Positions 8,752-14,543 of a stretch of 27,825 nt of DNA are shown here, piece by piece. The notes below the pieces were generated by a model that saw only the letters and a list, made by a program, of their open reading frames with translations, was not told the DNA's origin and searched no databases. Origin of the DNA: a virus; IMG/VR virus record IMGVR_UViG_3300042475_002930, positions 1-27,825 of that record; one strand, 5' to 3'. The position numbers and the translations under genes are program-made. How positions within the stretch are numbered: the stretch's first letter is position 1; each line of letters begins with the position of its first letter.

Positions 8752-9013
8752 CATCAATCTGTCCGACTGGCAGACCGATGGCCAACAGGCTGAACTCGCT
8801 CAAATTCTGCAAAATCCGATTCTTCGCATGGCATTACGCATCGTTGCCGAATCAATGCCGGTTCCAATGCCGTCACATGGCAGTAAGGAATCGGACATTA
8901 TTTTCGCTGCCGGTGTAACCGCTGGCTACGCGCATTGTCTTGAAAACCTTCGTAAATTGGCGGTAATTGAAACAGCGAAAGAACCAGAAGCGACATTCGA
9001 TAAGCAATACTAA
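8690..9013 (+). CDS. Small conserved phage structural-operon protein
   Basis: A 107-residue protein overlapping the propeller gene by 62 bases and ending 6 bases before the scaffold-like gene. It contains LAQILQNPILRMALRIVAES and GVTAGYAHCLENLRKLA; I recognise this pairing (NPI..AL, then GYxxCLxNLRxLA) from small proteins found between portal and scaffold genes of podovirus-like phages. The function of those proteins is not known to me. It is predicted soluble and mostly helical. The long overlap could indicate translation coupling, or that the glycan cassette was inserted just upstream and its last gene was extended into this one. Confidence 0.75.
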   Translation: MINWLRGSKKENPKNLLELPDINLSDWQTDGQQAELAQILQNPILRMALRIVAESMPVPMPSHGSKESDIIFAAGVTAGYAHCLENLRKLAVIETAKEPEATFDKQY

Positions 9014-9019
9014 CAAATT

Positions 9020-10204
9020 ATGGAAGAACCACTGAACTCACCTCTCACCAACAACGGAACAACCCCCGACTTCGGCAGCTCGTTCATCGACGCTTTCAAG
9101 GCAAGTGGCATTGATGACGCCGCATTGGCTGATGAGTCGGCCAATTCTGCCTCGCAGGTTACGGAAGAGCCGAAGGCTAAAACTCAGAAGCCAGCCTCAA
9201 AGTCCGCAGACGCCTCCAAGCTCAGCAAGGCTGAGATGGATATCGAGCGGATGTTCGGTACGAAAAAGCAGCAGGCTGAGGCTCCGACTTCTACGGACGC
9301 TGATTCCGATATTCCCGAGACGATCAAGTCCACGAAAGCCGCTGATGCTTTCCGCAAGATCAAGGAAGAGAAGGCTTTGCTGGCCAAGCAGTTGGATGAG
9401 CTGAAGTCTGGAAAGACTGCCAATCCGAACTACGAAGCGCAGCTCAAGACATTGCAGGAAGAGCGTGATGCGCTTTCCGAGCGTGTTCGCATCCTCGATG
9501 TCGAGCGTCACCCTGAGTTCGTCAAGAAGTACGAAGGCAAGATTAGCGGCGTCTTTGATTCCGTGAAGAACCTTGTTGGAACTGACGGGGAGCGACTTGT
9601 TGATTTGCTCAAGTCGCCCGAGAGCGATTATCGCAACTCGCAGATTGATGACATTGTCGAAGGTCTTTCACCGTCCAAGAAGGCAAAGCTCGGTGCGCTG
9701 ATTGTGAAGTACGAAGAAATCAATGGCGAACGCGCGTCAGAGATTTCCGAGGCGAAAGCTGATTACGACGCCATCATCTCGAAGTACCAGCAAGACAACG
9801 AGGAGGGTACTAAGGCTGCGTTAGAGTCGGCCACCAAGACCTGGGCTAAGGTGAGCGAGAATGCTCGCGCGCTTGAAATCTTTGAACCGCGCGAAGGAGA
9901 TGAGGAATGGAACACCGAGTTGAATGGCCGACTGAGTCTCGCCCAGCAGATCTTCAACGGCGAGAACAGTGAAGAAGACCTCGCCAAGGCGGCTCTGTGG
10001 GCCGCTGCCGCGCCAAAGTACCGCGAACTGCTCTATGCTCAGGTCGAGGTGAACAAACGCCTGCAAGCTGAACTCTCAAAGTATCGCGGAAGCGAGCCTG
10101 GAGTTACCTCGAAAGCGACATCTGGAGGTTCCAGGCCTGCCAGCACAAACGCCGCGAAGAGCGAAGACTTTGTCGCCAGTGTGATGAAGTCGCTCGGACG
10201 CTAA
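9020..10204 (+). CDS. Probable capsid scaffold protein
   Basis: A 394-residue, highly charged, mostly helical protein. Residues 1-100 are low complexity (Ser/Ala/Lys/Glu), the middle (about 105-170) is coiled coil including FRKIKEEKALLAKQLDEL, and the C-terminus is Ser/Gly-rich ending in a short helix VASVMKSLGR that could be the capsid-binding hook. This composition, and its place after the portal, match scaffolding proteins of podovirus-like phages. A small-terminase or head-tail role is less likely. No protease motif is seen. There is no Shine-Dalgarno (AATACTAACAAATT before ATG). A terminator follows at 10212. The capsid protein it would assemble is encoded on the other strand 4.3 kb away. 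Confidence 0.75.
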   Translation: MEEPLNSPLTNNGTTPDFGSSFIDAFKASGIDDAALADESANSASQVTEEPKAKTQKPASKSADASKLSKAEMDIERMFGTKKQQAEAPTSTDADSDIPETIKSTKAADAFRKIKEEKALLAKQLDELKSGKTANPNYEAQLKTLQEERDALSERVRILDVERHPEFVKKYEGKISGVFDSVKNLVGTDGERLVDLLKSPESDYRNSQIDDIVEGLSPSKKAKLGALIVKYEEINGERASEISEAKADYDAIISKYQQDNEEGTKAALESATKTWAKVSENARALEIFEPREGDEEWNTELNGRLSLAQQIFNGENSEEDLAKAALWAAAAPKYRELLYAQVEVNKRLQAELSKYRGSEPGVTSKATSGGSRPASTNAAKSEDFVASVMKSLGR

Positions 10205-10211
10205 AACAATT

Positions 10212-10250
10212 ATCCCCCGATGGTTCTCGTTACCACCGGGGGATTTTCGT
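10212..10250 (+). terminator. Intrinsic terminator at a convergent junction
   Basis: ATCCCCCG (10212-10219) pairs perfectly with CGGGGGAT (10237-10244). Inside it, TGGT pairs with ACCA after one mismatch, leaving a TCTCGTT loop. TTTTCGTTT follows on the plus strand. It ends the terminase-to-scaffold transcript; the minus strand reads into the same stem followed by AATTGTTTTA, so it may also stop the opposing transcript. Confidence 0.88.
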
Positions 10251-10259
10251 TTAAATCAC

Positions 10260-10403
10260 TTATCTACGGTAAGGACCGCTTCCGCTCGGAACCGGCTTTG
10301 CAACCGGTTTAATCGGAGGCTTCGGCGGAGGAGACTGCTTGTAAGGTCCGCTGCCGCCAACCTTAACAGACGGCGAACCTTTGTATGGTGCGTTATTGCT
10401 CAT
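10260..10403 (-). CDS. Small proline-rich protein
   Basis: A 47-residue reading frame, the last gene of the long minus-strand operon. The sequence is built from Pro, Lys, Gly and Ser, with the motif PYK or PYR three times (APYKG, SGPYKQ, SGPYRR) around a central PPPKPPIKPVAKPVP segment. No function is recognised. It is supported by an ATGA overlap with the upstream gene (stop at 10400) and AAAAAGGCAAAATT before the ATG, much like the leader of the gene starting at 302. Proline-rich, basic and unstructured, it could bind nucleic acid or act as a linker peptide; this is speculation. Confidence 0.6.
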   Translation of the reverse strand: MSNNAPYKGSPSVKVGGSGPYKQSPPPKPPIKPVAKPVPSGSGPYRR

Positions 10404-10666
10404 AATTTTGCCTTTTTCCGCATCCTATGCTGATAACCGATCTTCTGAAAGCTGGTTTTTTCGCGCTTGAATCGAGCTTTCTCCGCGCTGCTCATCTCCA
10501 TTGTCGTCTTTGGAGTCTTCTCGCTCACACGCTTTGTTGGCCTACAAGCGGGATATCCAGCGCGCTCTTCTCCCTCCTGACGACCGCACGGCTTGCCGGT
10601 CTTGATGTCCACCCACTTCTCGGCGAACCAGCGTCCAAGACCGCCTCTGACTTTCTTATCTGACAT
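10400..10666 (-). CDS. DUF5872-like protein
   Basis: An 88-residue basic protein with the family signature KVRGGLGRWFAEKWVDIKTG, then KPCGRQEGEERAGYPACRP and KRVSEKTPKT. I recognise this arrangement (WVD-KTGKPCGR, YPACRP, KTPKT) as DUF5872, a domain of unknown function seen in phages and some eukaryotic viruses. The two conserved cysteines and the many Lys/Arg suggest nucleic-acid binding. Start chosen at the ATG at 10666 (MSDKKV), which overlaps the previous gene by 11 bases; an in-frame GTG at 10705 would lie deeper in that gene. Its stop overlaps the next start as ATGA. Confidence 0.82.
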   Translation of the reverse strand: MSDKKVRGGLGRWFAEKWVDIKTGKPCGRQEGEERAGYPACRPTKRVSEKTPKTTMEMSSAEKARFKREKTSFQKIGYQHRMRKKAKL

Positions 10667-10814
10667 CGGCAACCTTGTATTTGCCGCCGCGCTTCTTGTA
10701 CTCACGAACGAGCCAAGCGTTGGCGTATGCTGATGGATAAACGTCGAACTTCGCTTTGGCGGCGGACTTCATCTTGCTGTAGAGCGAAGTGTTGGTTGGG
10801 ACGTTCTTTTTCAT
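10656..10814 (-). CDS. Small conserved basic phage protein
   Basis: A 52-residue protein containing KFDVYPSAYANAWLVREYKK followed by RGGKYK. I recall this FDVYPSAYANxWxVxxYKxRGGxY block from short phage and giant-virus proteins, often next to DUF5872 as here. It is strongly basic and probably binds nucleic acid, but its function is unknown. AAGG lies close to the ATG (GAAGGAATG). The start overlaps the upstream stop as ATGA and the stop lies inside the DUF5872 gene. Confidence 0.75.
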   Translation of the reverse strand: MKKNVPTNTSLYSKMKSAAKAKFDVYPSAYANAWLVREYKKRGGKYKVADVR

Positions 10815-11041
10815 TCCTTCGGCAATGCGTACCAACCCTCATGTATCGTAATCCGGTTCTGACTACGCACCGATTTGCCGCTCGCGTCAACGACCCAAAC
10901 CTTAGCCTTAACGTCCTCAGCGAGGCGTACAGGCTCACCGTGGGGGACGTAAATCACTCGGCTCGCGCAGCTCACGCTCATGCTCGCGCACACGATCAAG
11001 AAGAGAACGCTTAAGATCAGGTTGTTTCTTGGCGTCTTCAT
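10811..11041 (-). CDS. Small secreted or lipoprotein; possible outer-membrane spanin
   Basis: A 76-residue protein with an N-terminal signal: basic MKTPRNN, a hydrophobic stretch LILSVLFLIVCASMS and then SVSCAS, an imperfect lipobox with C25. The mature part (VIYVPHGEPVRLAEDVKAKV, then IHEGWYALP) looks like a small beta-rich periplasmic protein. Its first 107 bases lie inside the upstream 59-residue gene in the +1 frame, the same geometry as Rz/Rz1 lysis genes. With two holin-like genes just upstream, an o-spanin role is reasonable. Against it, the lipobox lacks the usual Leu at -3 and the mature part is not proline-rich. It could instead be an unrelated lipoprotein. Confidence 0.65.
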   Translation of the reverse strand: MKTPRNNLILSVLFLIVCASMSVSCASRVIYVPHGEPVRLAEDVKAKVWVVDASGKSVRSQNRITIHEGWYALPKE

Positions 11042-11114
11042 TTGTTGTGTCTTTGGTCGTCAGCGCATGAAGCCAGATGACCAGCTTCATAACGAGGTCG
11101 GCCAGGAAGTTCAT
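10935..11114 (-). CDS. Small membrane-anchored protein; possible inner-membrane spanin
   Basis: A 59-residue protein with a hydrophobic N-terminus (FLADLVMKLVIWLHAL) and a highly charged tail with heptad-like spacing (KRSLLDRVREHERELREPSD). One membrane helix followed by a charged helix is the plan of an i-spanin, though at 59 residues it is very short. The start at 11114 gives an ATGA overlap with the holin-like gene upstream. The 76-residue secreted protein begins inside it in the +1 frame. It could also be a third small membrane protein of the lysis group. The spanin reading depends on context. Confidence 0.6.
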   Translation of the reverse strand: MNFLADLVMKLVIWLHALTTKDTTNEDAKKQPDLKRSLLDRVREHERELREPSDLRPPR

Positions 11115-11293
11115 TCCGTCTGTTTGGCGGCTGATTGCTTGTTCTTCCACATAGACCAAGCGACGCCAGAAATGCTGACAGCAGCACCGGCCAATTCAGC
11201 AACCTGATCGGCGCTGGCCAACCCTTTAGCAACGATGAATCCACCGGCAGCGGTCAGGATATGGCGGAGAAGGGAGGAGATATTAGCGTTCAT
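11111..11293 (-). CDS. Pam3-gp28-like putative holin
   Basis: A 60-residue membrane protein: SSLLRHILTAAGGFIVAKGL, then ASADQVAELAGAAVSISGVA and WSMWKNKQ. The pattern LRHxLTAxGGFxVAKGLxxADQVxEL followed by a second hydrophobic helix ending in W-x-x-W and lysines is the one I associate with the Pam3-gp28 family of putative phage holins. Two short helices with a basic C-terminus fit a class II-like holin that would permeabilise the inner membrane at lysis. Start at 11293 chosen for the ATGA overlap with the upstream gene; the next gene is also coupled by ATGA. Confidence 0.78.
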   Translation of the reverse strand: MNANISSLLRHILTAAGGFIVAKGLASADQVAELAGAAVSISGVAWSMWKNKQSAAKQTE

Positions 11294-11484
11294 TTGTCGT
11301 TTTTGAGTTTGCGATAAAGTTCGACTGCTTTGACGGCGCAAGTTAGAAGCGCAGCAAACGCGCCAAGTGCCAATGACGCAGTCTTGAGATGAGGATCGGA
11401 GAATACCGCGTTCCCCAAAATGCCGATGGCCGGACCACCGACGCCTATTGAGATATCTCGAATGAAAGCGTGGTGGTCCGTCAT
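11290..11484 (-). CDS. Small two-helix membrane protein (holin or antiholin candidate)
   Basis: A 64-residue protein with two hydrophobic segments (SIGVGGPAIGILGNAVF and ASLALGAFAALLTCAVKAV) and a charged C-terminus (LYRKLKNDK). It directly precedes and overlaps the Pam3-gp28-like gene. Pairs of adjacent small membrane proteins in phage late operons often act as holin and antiholin. I do not recognise a named family. The start at 11484 lies 8 bases after the stop of the previous gene and has no Shine-Dalgarno. Confidence 0.65.
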   Translation of the reverse strand: MTDHHAFIRDISIGVGGPAIGILGNAVFSDPHLKTASLALGAFAALLTCAVKAVELYRKLKNDK

Positions 11485-11492
11485 CGTGGTGG

Positions 11493-11651
11493 TTAGTTAG
11501 CGAGCGAAGCCTGAGCCTTGGCGGCGTCGAGGATCAGATCGTAGAGAGGAAGTCCGGCTTTCACATTGTTGATGTTGCCAGCCTTCATTGCGATTTCCAC
11601 GAGTTGCAGCAGGGTGTTCGCTTGTTCGACGGTCAGTTCAATTTTAATCAT
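11493..11651 (-). CDS. Small helical phage protein of unknown function
   Basis: A 52-residue protein (MIKIELTVEQANTLLQLVEI, then AMKAGNINNVKAGLPLYDLI, then LDAAKAQASLAN). It is mostly amphipathic helix. I recall very similar small proteins (IELTxEQxNxLLxLIxxAVKAGGL) near tail-fibre and lysis genes in many phages, with no known function. The ATG overlaps the preceding stop as ATGA, and its own stop lies 8 bases before the next start. Confidence 0.72.
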   Translation of the reverse strand: MIKIELTVEQANTLLQLVEIAMKAGNINNVKAGLPLYDLILDAAKAQASLAN

Positions 11652-12079
11652 GCCGCCGGAGCATCCGAAACAACCGGCTGTTCGTCAACAGCGGCGACAG
11701 GAGTTTCCGCATTGACGAGCGGCGGCTCCACCTGAGGCAGCATCGGAGGAACGATCATCACCGGCGGCAACCACGGCAGCGGAGGAGCGATGACCGGAGG
11801 GTTGATCTGGTTCTCGATTTGCGCGGTGACATTGGCTTCGATGGCGGTCTTATCGACGCCATTGGCGTAGCACCAGCCGAGGACTTGAGCTTCGGTCAGA
11901 TCCTCGTATGGCGTGAACGAACCGCTCGGCGGAGCGAACGAGCATGAGCCGTAGCAAGTTCCGCTGAACGATTCCTGCGAGCCGTTGCAACGCCAGTCGG
12001 CGGTGATGACGACATCGGTGAGAGTGCCTTCGACTTTGCGGACGAGAAGGCGTTCGATGATCCAAGAGAGGGTAATCAT
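11648..12079 (-). CDS. DUF7936-like phage protein with proline-rich tail
   Basis: A 143-residue protein. Residues 1-50 (MITLSWIIERLLVRKVEGTL, then TDVVITADWRCNGSQESFSG) and the block FTPYEDLTEAQVLGWCYANG resemble the DUF7936 group of phage proteins found next to tail-fibre genes; members commonly have a C-terminal helix such as EANVTAQIENQINPPV, as here. The last ~50 residues are Pro/Val/Ala-rich and probably disordered. It may be a minor virion or fibre-associated protein, by position after the fibre gene. It starts 6 bases after the fibre stop. Confidence 0.72.
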   Translation of the reverse strand: MITLSWIIERLLVRKVEGTLTDVVITADWRCNGSQESFSGTCYGSCSFAPPSGSFTPYEDLTEAQVLGWCYANGVDKTAIEANVTAQIENQINPPVIAPPLPWLPPVMIVPPMLPQVEPPLVNAETPVAAVDEQPVVSDAPAA

Positions 12080-12085
12080 GGGATA

Positions 12086-13333
12086 TTAGGCGAGGGTCAG
12101 GTTGGCAACACGGGTAACACCATCGGAGCCGCGATAAGAGAAGCGGAGGTTGGTGTTGCTGGTGGCGTTGACGGTAAGCTGGCCGTTGGTGGTCAGCGTT
12201 GCGGGGGTGTTTGAAGACAACAGAATCAGATTCCCGCTCGCATCGAGGGTCATTGCTGCCGTCGCGAATGTGGTAATCGGATTGTTCGCGGTTCCTGAAG
12301 CCGCAACAAACCATTGGTGAACGCCAGTCTGTAAATTGTAGTAAGTAGCTGGTCCGGTTCCCTTGTACTCCCAACGCGCATCGGTGTTGTCGAAGTAAGC
12401 GTTGTGGGTAATACCTCCGCTGAAAACGCCTAATCCGCCAGATACAATATCAATAGCTCTTACGCTAGATGTCCACGCACTCGGGGTAACGGCTATGCCC
12501 ACGTTGCCCGCGGAGTCGATCAATAAACGAGTAGCAACAGCCGTTTCATCTCCGATCAAAAACTGACCGGATGTGTTGGATGCTACAACGTATCTTCGAC
12601 CTGAACCACCGTTGGAGTTGAGCTGAAGTTGAGCAGAATTGCCGTTGGAGGCTTGAACGAAAACCATTCCGTATCCGCTCGCGCCTTCAACCTGAATGCG
12701 TCCATCCGTGGTTCCACGAGCGTGGATGTTGAACGTAGGACTAACCCCCACGCCCAGCCCCGTGGAGTTCAGGCGCATGGCTTCGGAGCTGTTGATAATC
12801 CAGCTCAAATTCTCAGACGCAGGGTTTCCCATTCCACAGTTCTGATACCAGAAACCGTACATTGGAACAGTCGAAGAGAATCCGGTTGAAACAGGAGTTT
12901 GAATGTAAGCTGAAGCAACTGGAGCAGTAGGATCAGTGGTCCTAAGAAACAACGCACCAGCACCGGCGGCTCCACGAACATCAAGCGGAAGAATTGGACT
13001 CGCCGTGCCAATGCCGACACCAGTAGTGGTCGTAGTAAGACGAGTCGTCCGCACCGTCAGATCGCCGGTGATGGTGGCGGAGCCAGCGGTGACGAGTCCG
13101 GCAACGGTCAGCGCATCGGTGGTCTTATTGTAAACCAGACCGGCATCGCCTGCCAGATTTGTTCCGCCATCATTGAAGATGACCTGAGTCGTCGCGCCGG
13201 GAAGGGCGACACCACCGCCAAGAGCGGTGTATATCTCCGTGAAGTTCTGGTTGGTATAATCGAACGAAGTGCGAAGCGGAGTTCCCGTTCCGTCGTTCGG
13301 AGCTGTTCCGATATTGATCGTTTGCTTTGCCAT
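12086..13333 (-). CDS. Tail fibre / tailspike-like protein
   Basis: A 415-residue beta-rich protein. The N-terminus (MAKQTINIGTAPNDGTGTPL, then RTSFDYTNQNFTEIYTALGG) is a common start in phage fibre proteins that mount on the virion. It is followed by repeats of the type DALTVAGLVTAGSATITGDL and VGIGTASPILPLDVRG, typical of fibre shafts; VGIGTASP-, LGVGVSPTF- and VGIAVTPS-type turns mark successive repeats. The C-terminus (FSYRGSDGVTRVANLTLA) lacks the classic chaperone protease. It is likely a receptor-binding or side fibre. No Shine-Dalgarno is evident at 13333. Confidence 0.85.
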   Translation of the reverse strand: MAKQTINIGTAPNDGTGTPLRTSFDYTNQNFTEIYTALGGGVALPGATTQVIFNDGGTNLAGDAGLVYNKTTDALTVAGLVTAGSATITGDLTVRTTRLTTTTTGVGIGTASPILPLDVRGAAGAGALFLRTTDPTAPVASAYIQTPVSTGFSSTVPMYGFWYQNCGMGNPASENLSWIINSSEAMRLNSTGLGVGVSPTFNIHARGTTDGRIQVEGASGYGMVFVQASNGNSAQLQLNSNGGSGRRYVVASNTSGQFLIGDETAVATRLLIDSAGNVGIAVTPSAWTSSVRAIDIVSGGLGVFSGGITHNAYFDNTDARWEYKGTGPATYYNLQTGVHQWFVAASGTANNPITTFATAAMTLDASGNLILLSSNTPATLTTNGQLTVNATSNTNLRFSYRGSDGVTRVANLTLA

Positions 13334-13363
13334 GTGGGTGTATCCTAAAAGGTTTGTTAATGG

Positions 13364-13573
13364 TTAGATAAATTCGGTCATGTCCGCCGTGATGATCGTA
13401 CTGTCCGCCGTAATCACGGTGTTATCAGCGGTAATATCCGCCGTTCCACCAAGAATCGACGCCTCCCAAAGTAGGCCAATCTCCAGCAGAATGCGTTCGC
13501 GCGGACTCTTGCATGAAGCTCCTTGAGCCTCCGCAATCAATTCAGCCGCTTCAGTGCAGGAGATGATAGGCAT
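13364..13573 (-). CDS. Small virion-associated protein sharing an N-terminal module with its neighbour
   Basis: A 69-residue protein. Residues 1-30 (MPIISCTEAAELIAEAQGAS, CKSPRE) match the start of the 145-residue protein encoded just upstream (MPNITCDEAETLINEAASLG, CRSPRE), including two cysteines and the SPRE turn, so both carry the same helical module. The C-terminus is a short repeat in which ITAD recurs every 7 residues (ITADNTV, ITADSTI, ITADMTE), which looks like a beta-strand stack. Role unknown; by position it is a fibre or baseplate component. Confidence 0.7.
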   Translation of the reverse strand: MPIISCTEAAELIAEAQGASCKSPRERILLEIGLLWEASILGGTADITADNTVITADSTIITADMTEFI

Positions 13574-13579
13574 GAGATT

Positions 13580-14017
13580 TTAGAACGGATGCGAAGTGAT
13601 GTACCAAGCCGTCCCGTCCGATATGATGGTAATGGAATTCCACTGCGGGGACAGCACATGAGTCAGCGCGCCATCAATCGTCTCAGACGCATAGGCATCA
13701 ACCGTAACCGTGTTCGCGCCGCTATTGATGCGCTTGAACACATAGATGCGGCCAGGAACCAACGCAACCGGAGGAAGCGTCAGCGTAATCGAACCTCCAG
13801 CGGCATTGCAGACAAGCAGATAATCACCGCTCACCACATTGCCAGTTGCGCTAACGCTCCGATACGCGCCGCGCGTCGCACCGCCGCCAGCCAGATACGT
13901 CGCGATGCGATTCTCAAGGGCCAGCTTGGCCAACTCTACCTCACGGGGCGAGCGACATCCCAGCGACGCCGCCTCATTGATCAGCGTCTCCGCCTCGTCG
14001 CATGTGATGTTTGGCAT
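13580..14017 (-). CDS. Putative fibre-tip or appendage protein
   Basis: A 145-residue protein with a helical N-terminal module (CDEAETLINEAASLGCRSPR) shared with the downstream 69-residue gene, then a beta domain (about 55-145) with the order SGDYLLVCNAAGGSITLTLP, GRIYVFKRINSGANTVTVDA, then SPQWNSITIISDGTAWYITS. I recognise this ITLTLP, YxFKRxNSGxNTVTVxA, SITIISDGTxWYI pattern from beta-rich domains of phage fibre and appendage proteins. It is probably a virion surface component. No Shine-Dalgarno precedes it. Confidence 0.75.
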   Translation of the reverse strand: MPNITCDEAETLINEAASLGCRSPREVELAKLALENRIATYLAGGGATRGAYRSVSATGNVVSGDYLLVCNAAGGSITLTLPPVALVPGRIYVFKRINSGANTVTVDAYASETIDGALTHVLSPQWNSITIISDGTAWYITSHPF

Positions 14018-14030
14018 ATCGGTTTATAAT

Positions 14031-14318
14031 TTAAGCCATCGGGCCGCGTCCGCGCTGCATCACCTCAGCGATGAAACCGCCGCCGCCAGGAGTAGATTCC
14101 TCCATCTCCTCGCCCTCCTCATACTCCTCCTCGCCTCTCTCGGCCATCTTCTTACCCTTAGACTTCTTCTCGTAACCGGGTATGGCCATGCCATCAATCT
14201 CGATGACCTCCGCCTTTCCGTTCTTACCAAGAACGATAGTCGCCATCGTCTGGAAAGCCTCGCCTTCCTTCAAGTTCTCGGGGATTTCGACGCCTTTGGG
14301 AATGGTAAATACCGGCAT
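14031..14318 (-). CDS. Small acidic phage protein
   Basis: A 95-residue protein. The first half (MPVFTIPKGVEIPENLKEGE, then AFQTMATIVLGKNGKAEVIE) is a small beta-type domain. The second half is low complexity: a Lys-rich stretch, then a Glu-rich run (EEEYEEGEEMEE), then GGGG and a basic tail. It is the first gene after the two terminators that follow the capsid gene. I recall small proteins with IPxGxxxPEGxKEGExFxxxATx next to capsid genes, but no function is known to me. A decoration or head-completion role is possible. Confidence 0.68.
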   Translation of the reverse strand: MPVFTIPKGVEIPENLKEGEAFQTMATIVLGKNGKAEVIEIDGMAIPGYEKKSKGKKMAERGEEEYEEGEEMEESTPGGGGFIAEVMQRGRGPMA

Positions 14319-14323
14319 GAAGC

Positions 14324-14352
14324 GAGCATCAGACTCATGGCATGTATGTCAA
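14324..14352 (-). promoter_or_regulatory. Weak promoter candidate for the fibre/lysis transcript
   Basis: A perfect -35 TTGACA on the minus strand (14352-14347) sits right after the T-run of the 14355-14390 terminator. Seventeen bases on is ATGCTC, a poor -10. A new start here would explain how genes below 14318 escape the terminators. GATTGACA also occurs upstream of the capsid gene at about 15975. The -10 mismatch keeps confidence low. Confidence 0.3.
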
Positions 14353-14354
14353 TC

Positions 14355-14390
14355 AAAAACCCCCCACCAGCCTTTCGGGCCGATGAGGGG
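14355..14390 (-). terminator. Intrinsic terminator (second of two after the capsid gene)
   Basis: On the minus strand CCCCTCATCGGCC pairs along all 13 positions (with three G-T pairs) with GGCTGGTGGGGGG across a CGAAA loop, followed by TTTTT. It is a textbook terminator, 75 bases downstream of another one. Confidence 0.88.
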
Positions 14391-14458
14391 CTGCTCCAAC
14401 AACGGAGCTGTGAGACAAACAACCTATGAGATAATCCGGTGGCCACAATCGCCGAAAA

Positions 14459-14492
14459 GAAAAAACCCGCAAGCATTTTCACGCCTGCGGGT
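14459..14492 (-). terminator. Intrinsic terminator after the major capsid gene
   Basis: On the minus strand ACCCGCAGGC pairs with GCTTGCGGGT (10 pairs, one G-T) around GTGAAAAT, followed by TTTTTTCTTTTC. It lies 52 bases past the capsid stop codon and would end or attenuate the capsid message before the fibre genes. Confidence 0.9.
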
Positions 14493-14543
14493 CTTTTGAA
14501 TGCTTAGCGTCAGATGATCCGCGAAGCGTGAGCGTTTGCAGCG

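Noticed and set aside
14270-14482. Minus-strand 70-codon frame between capsid and fibre genes
   Set aside because: It covers both terminator hairpins and has no protein-like conservation signals.
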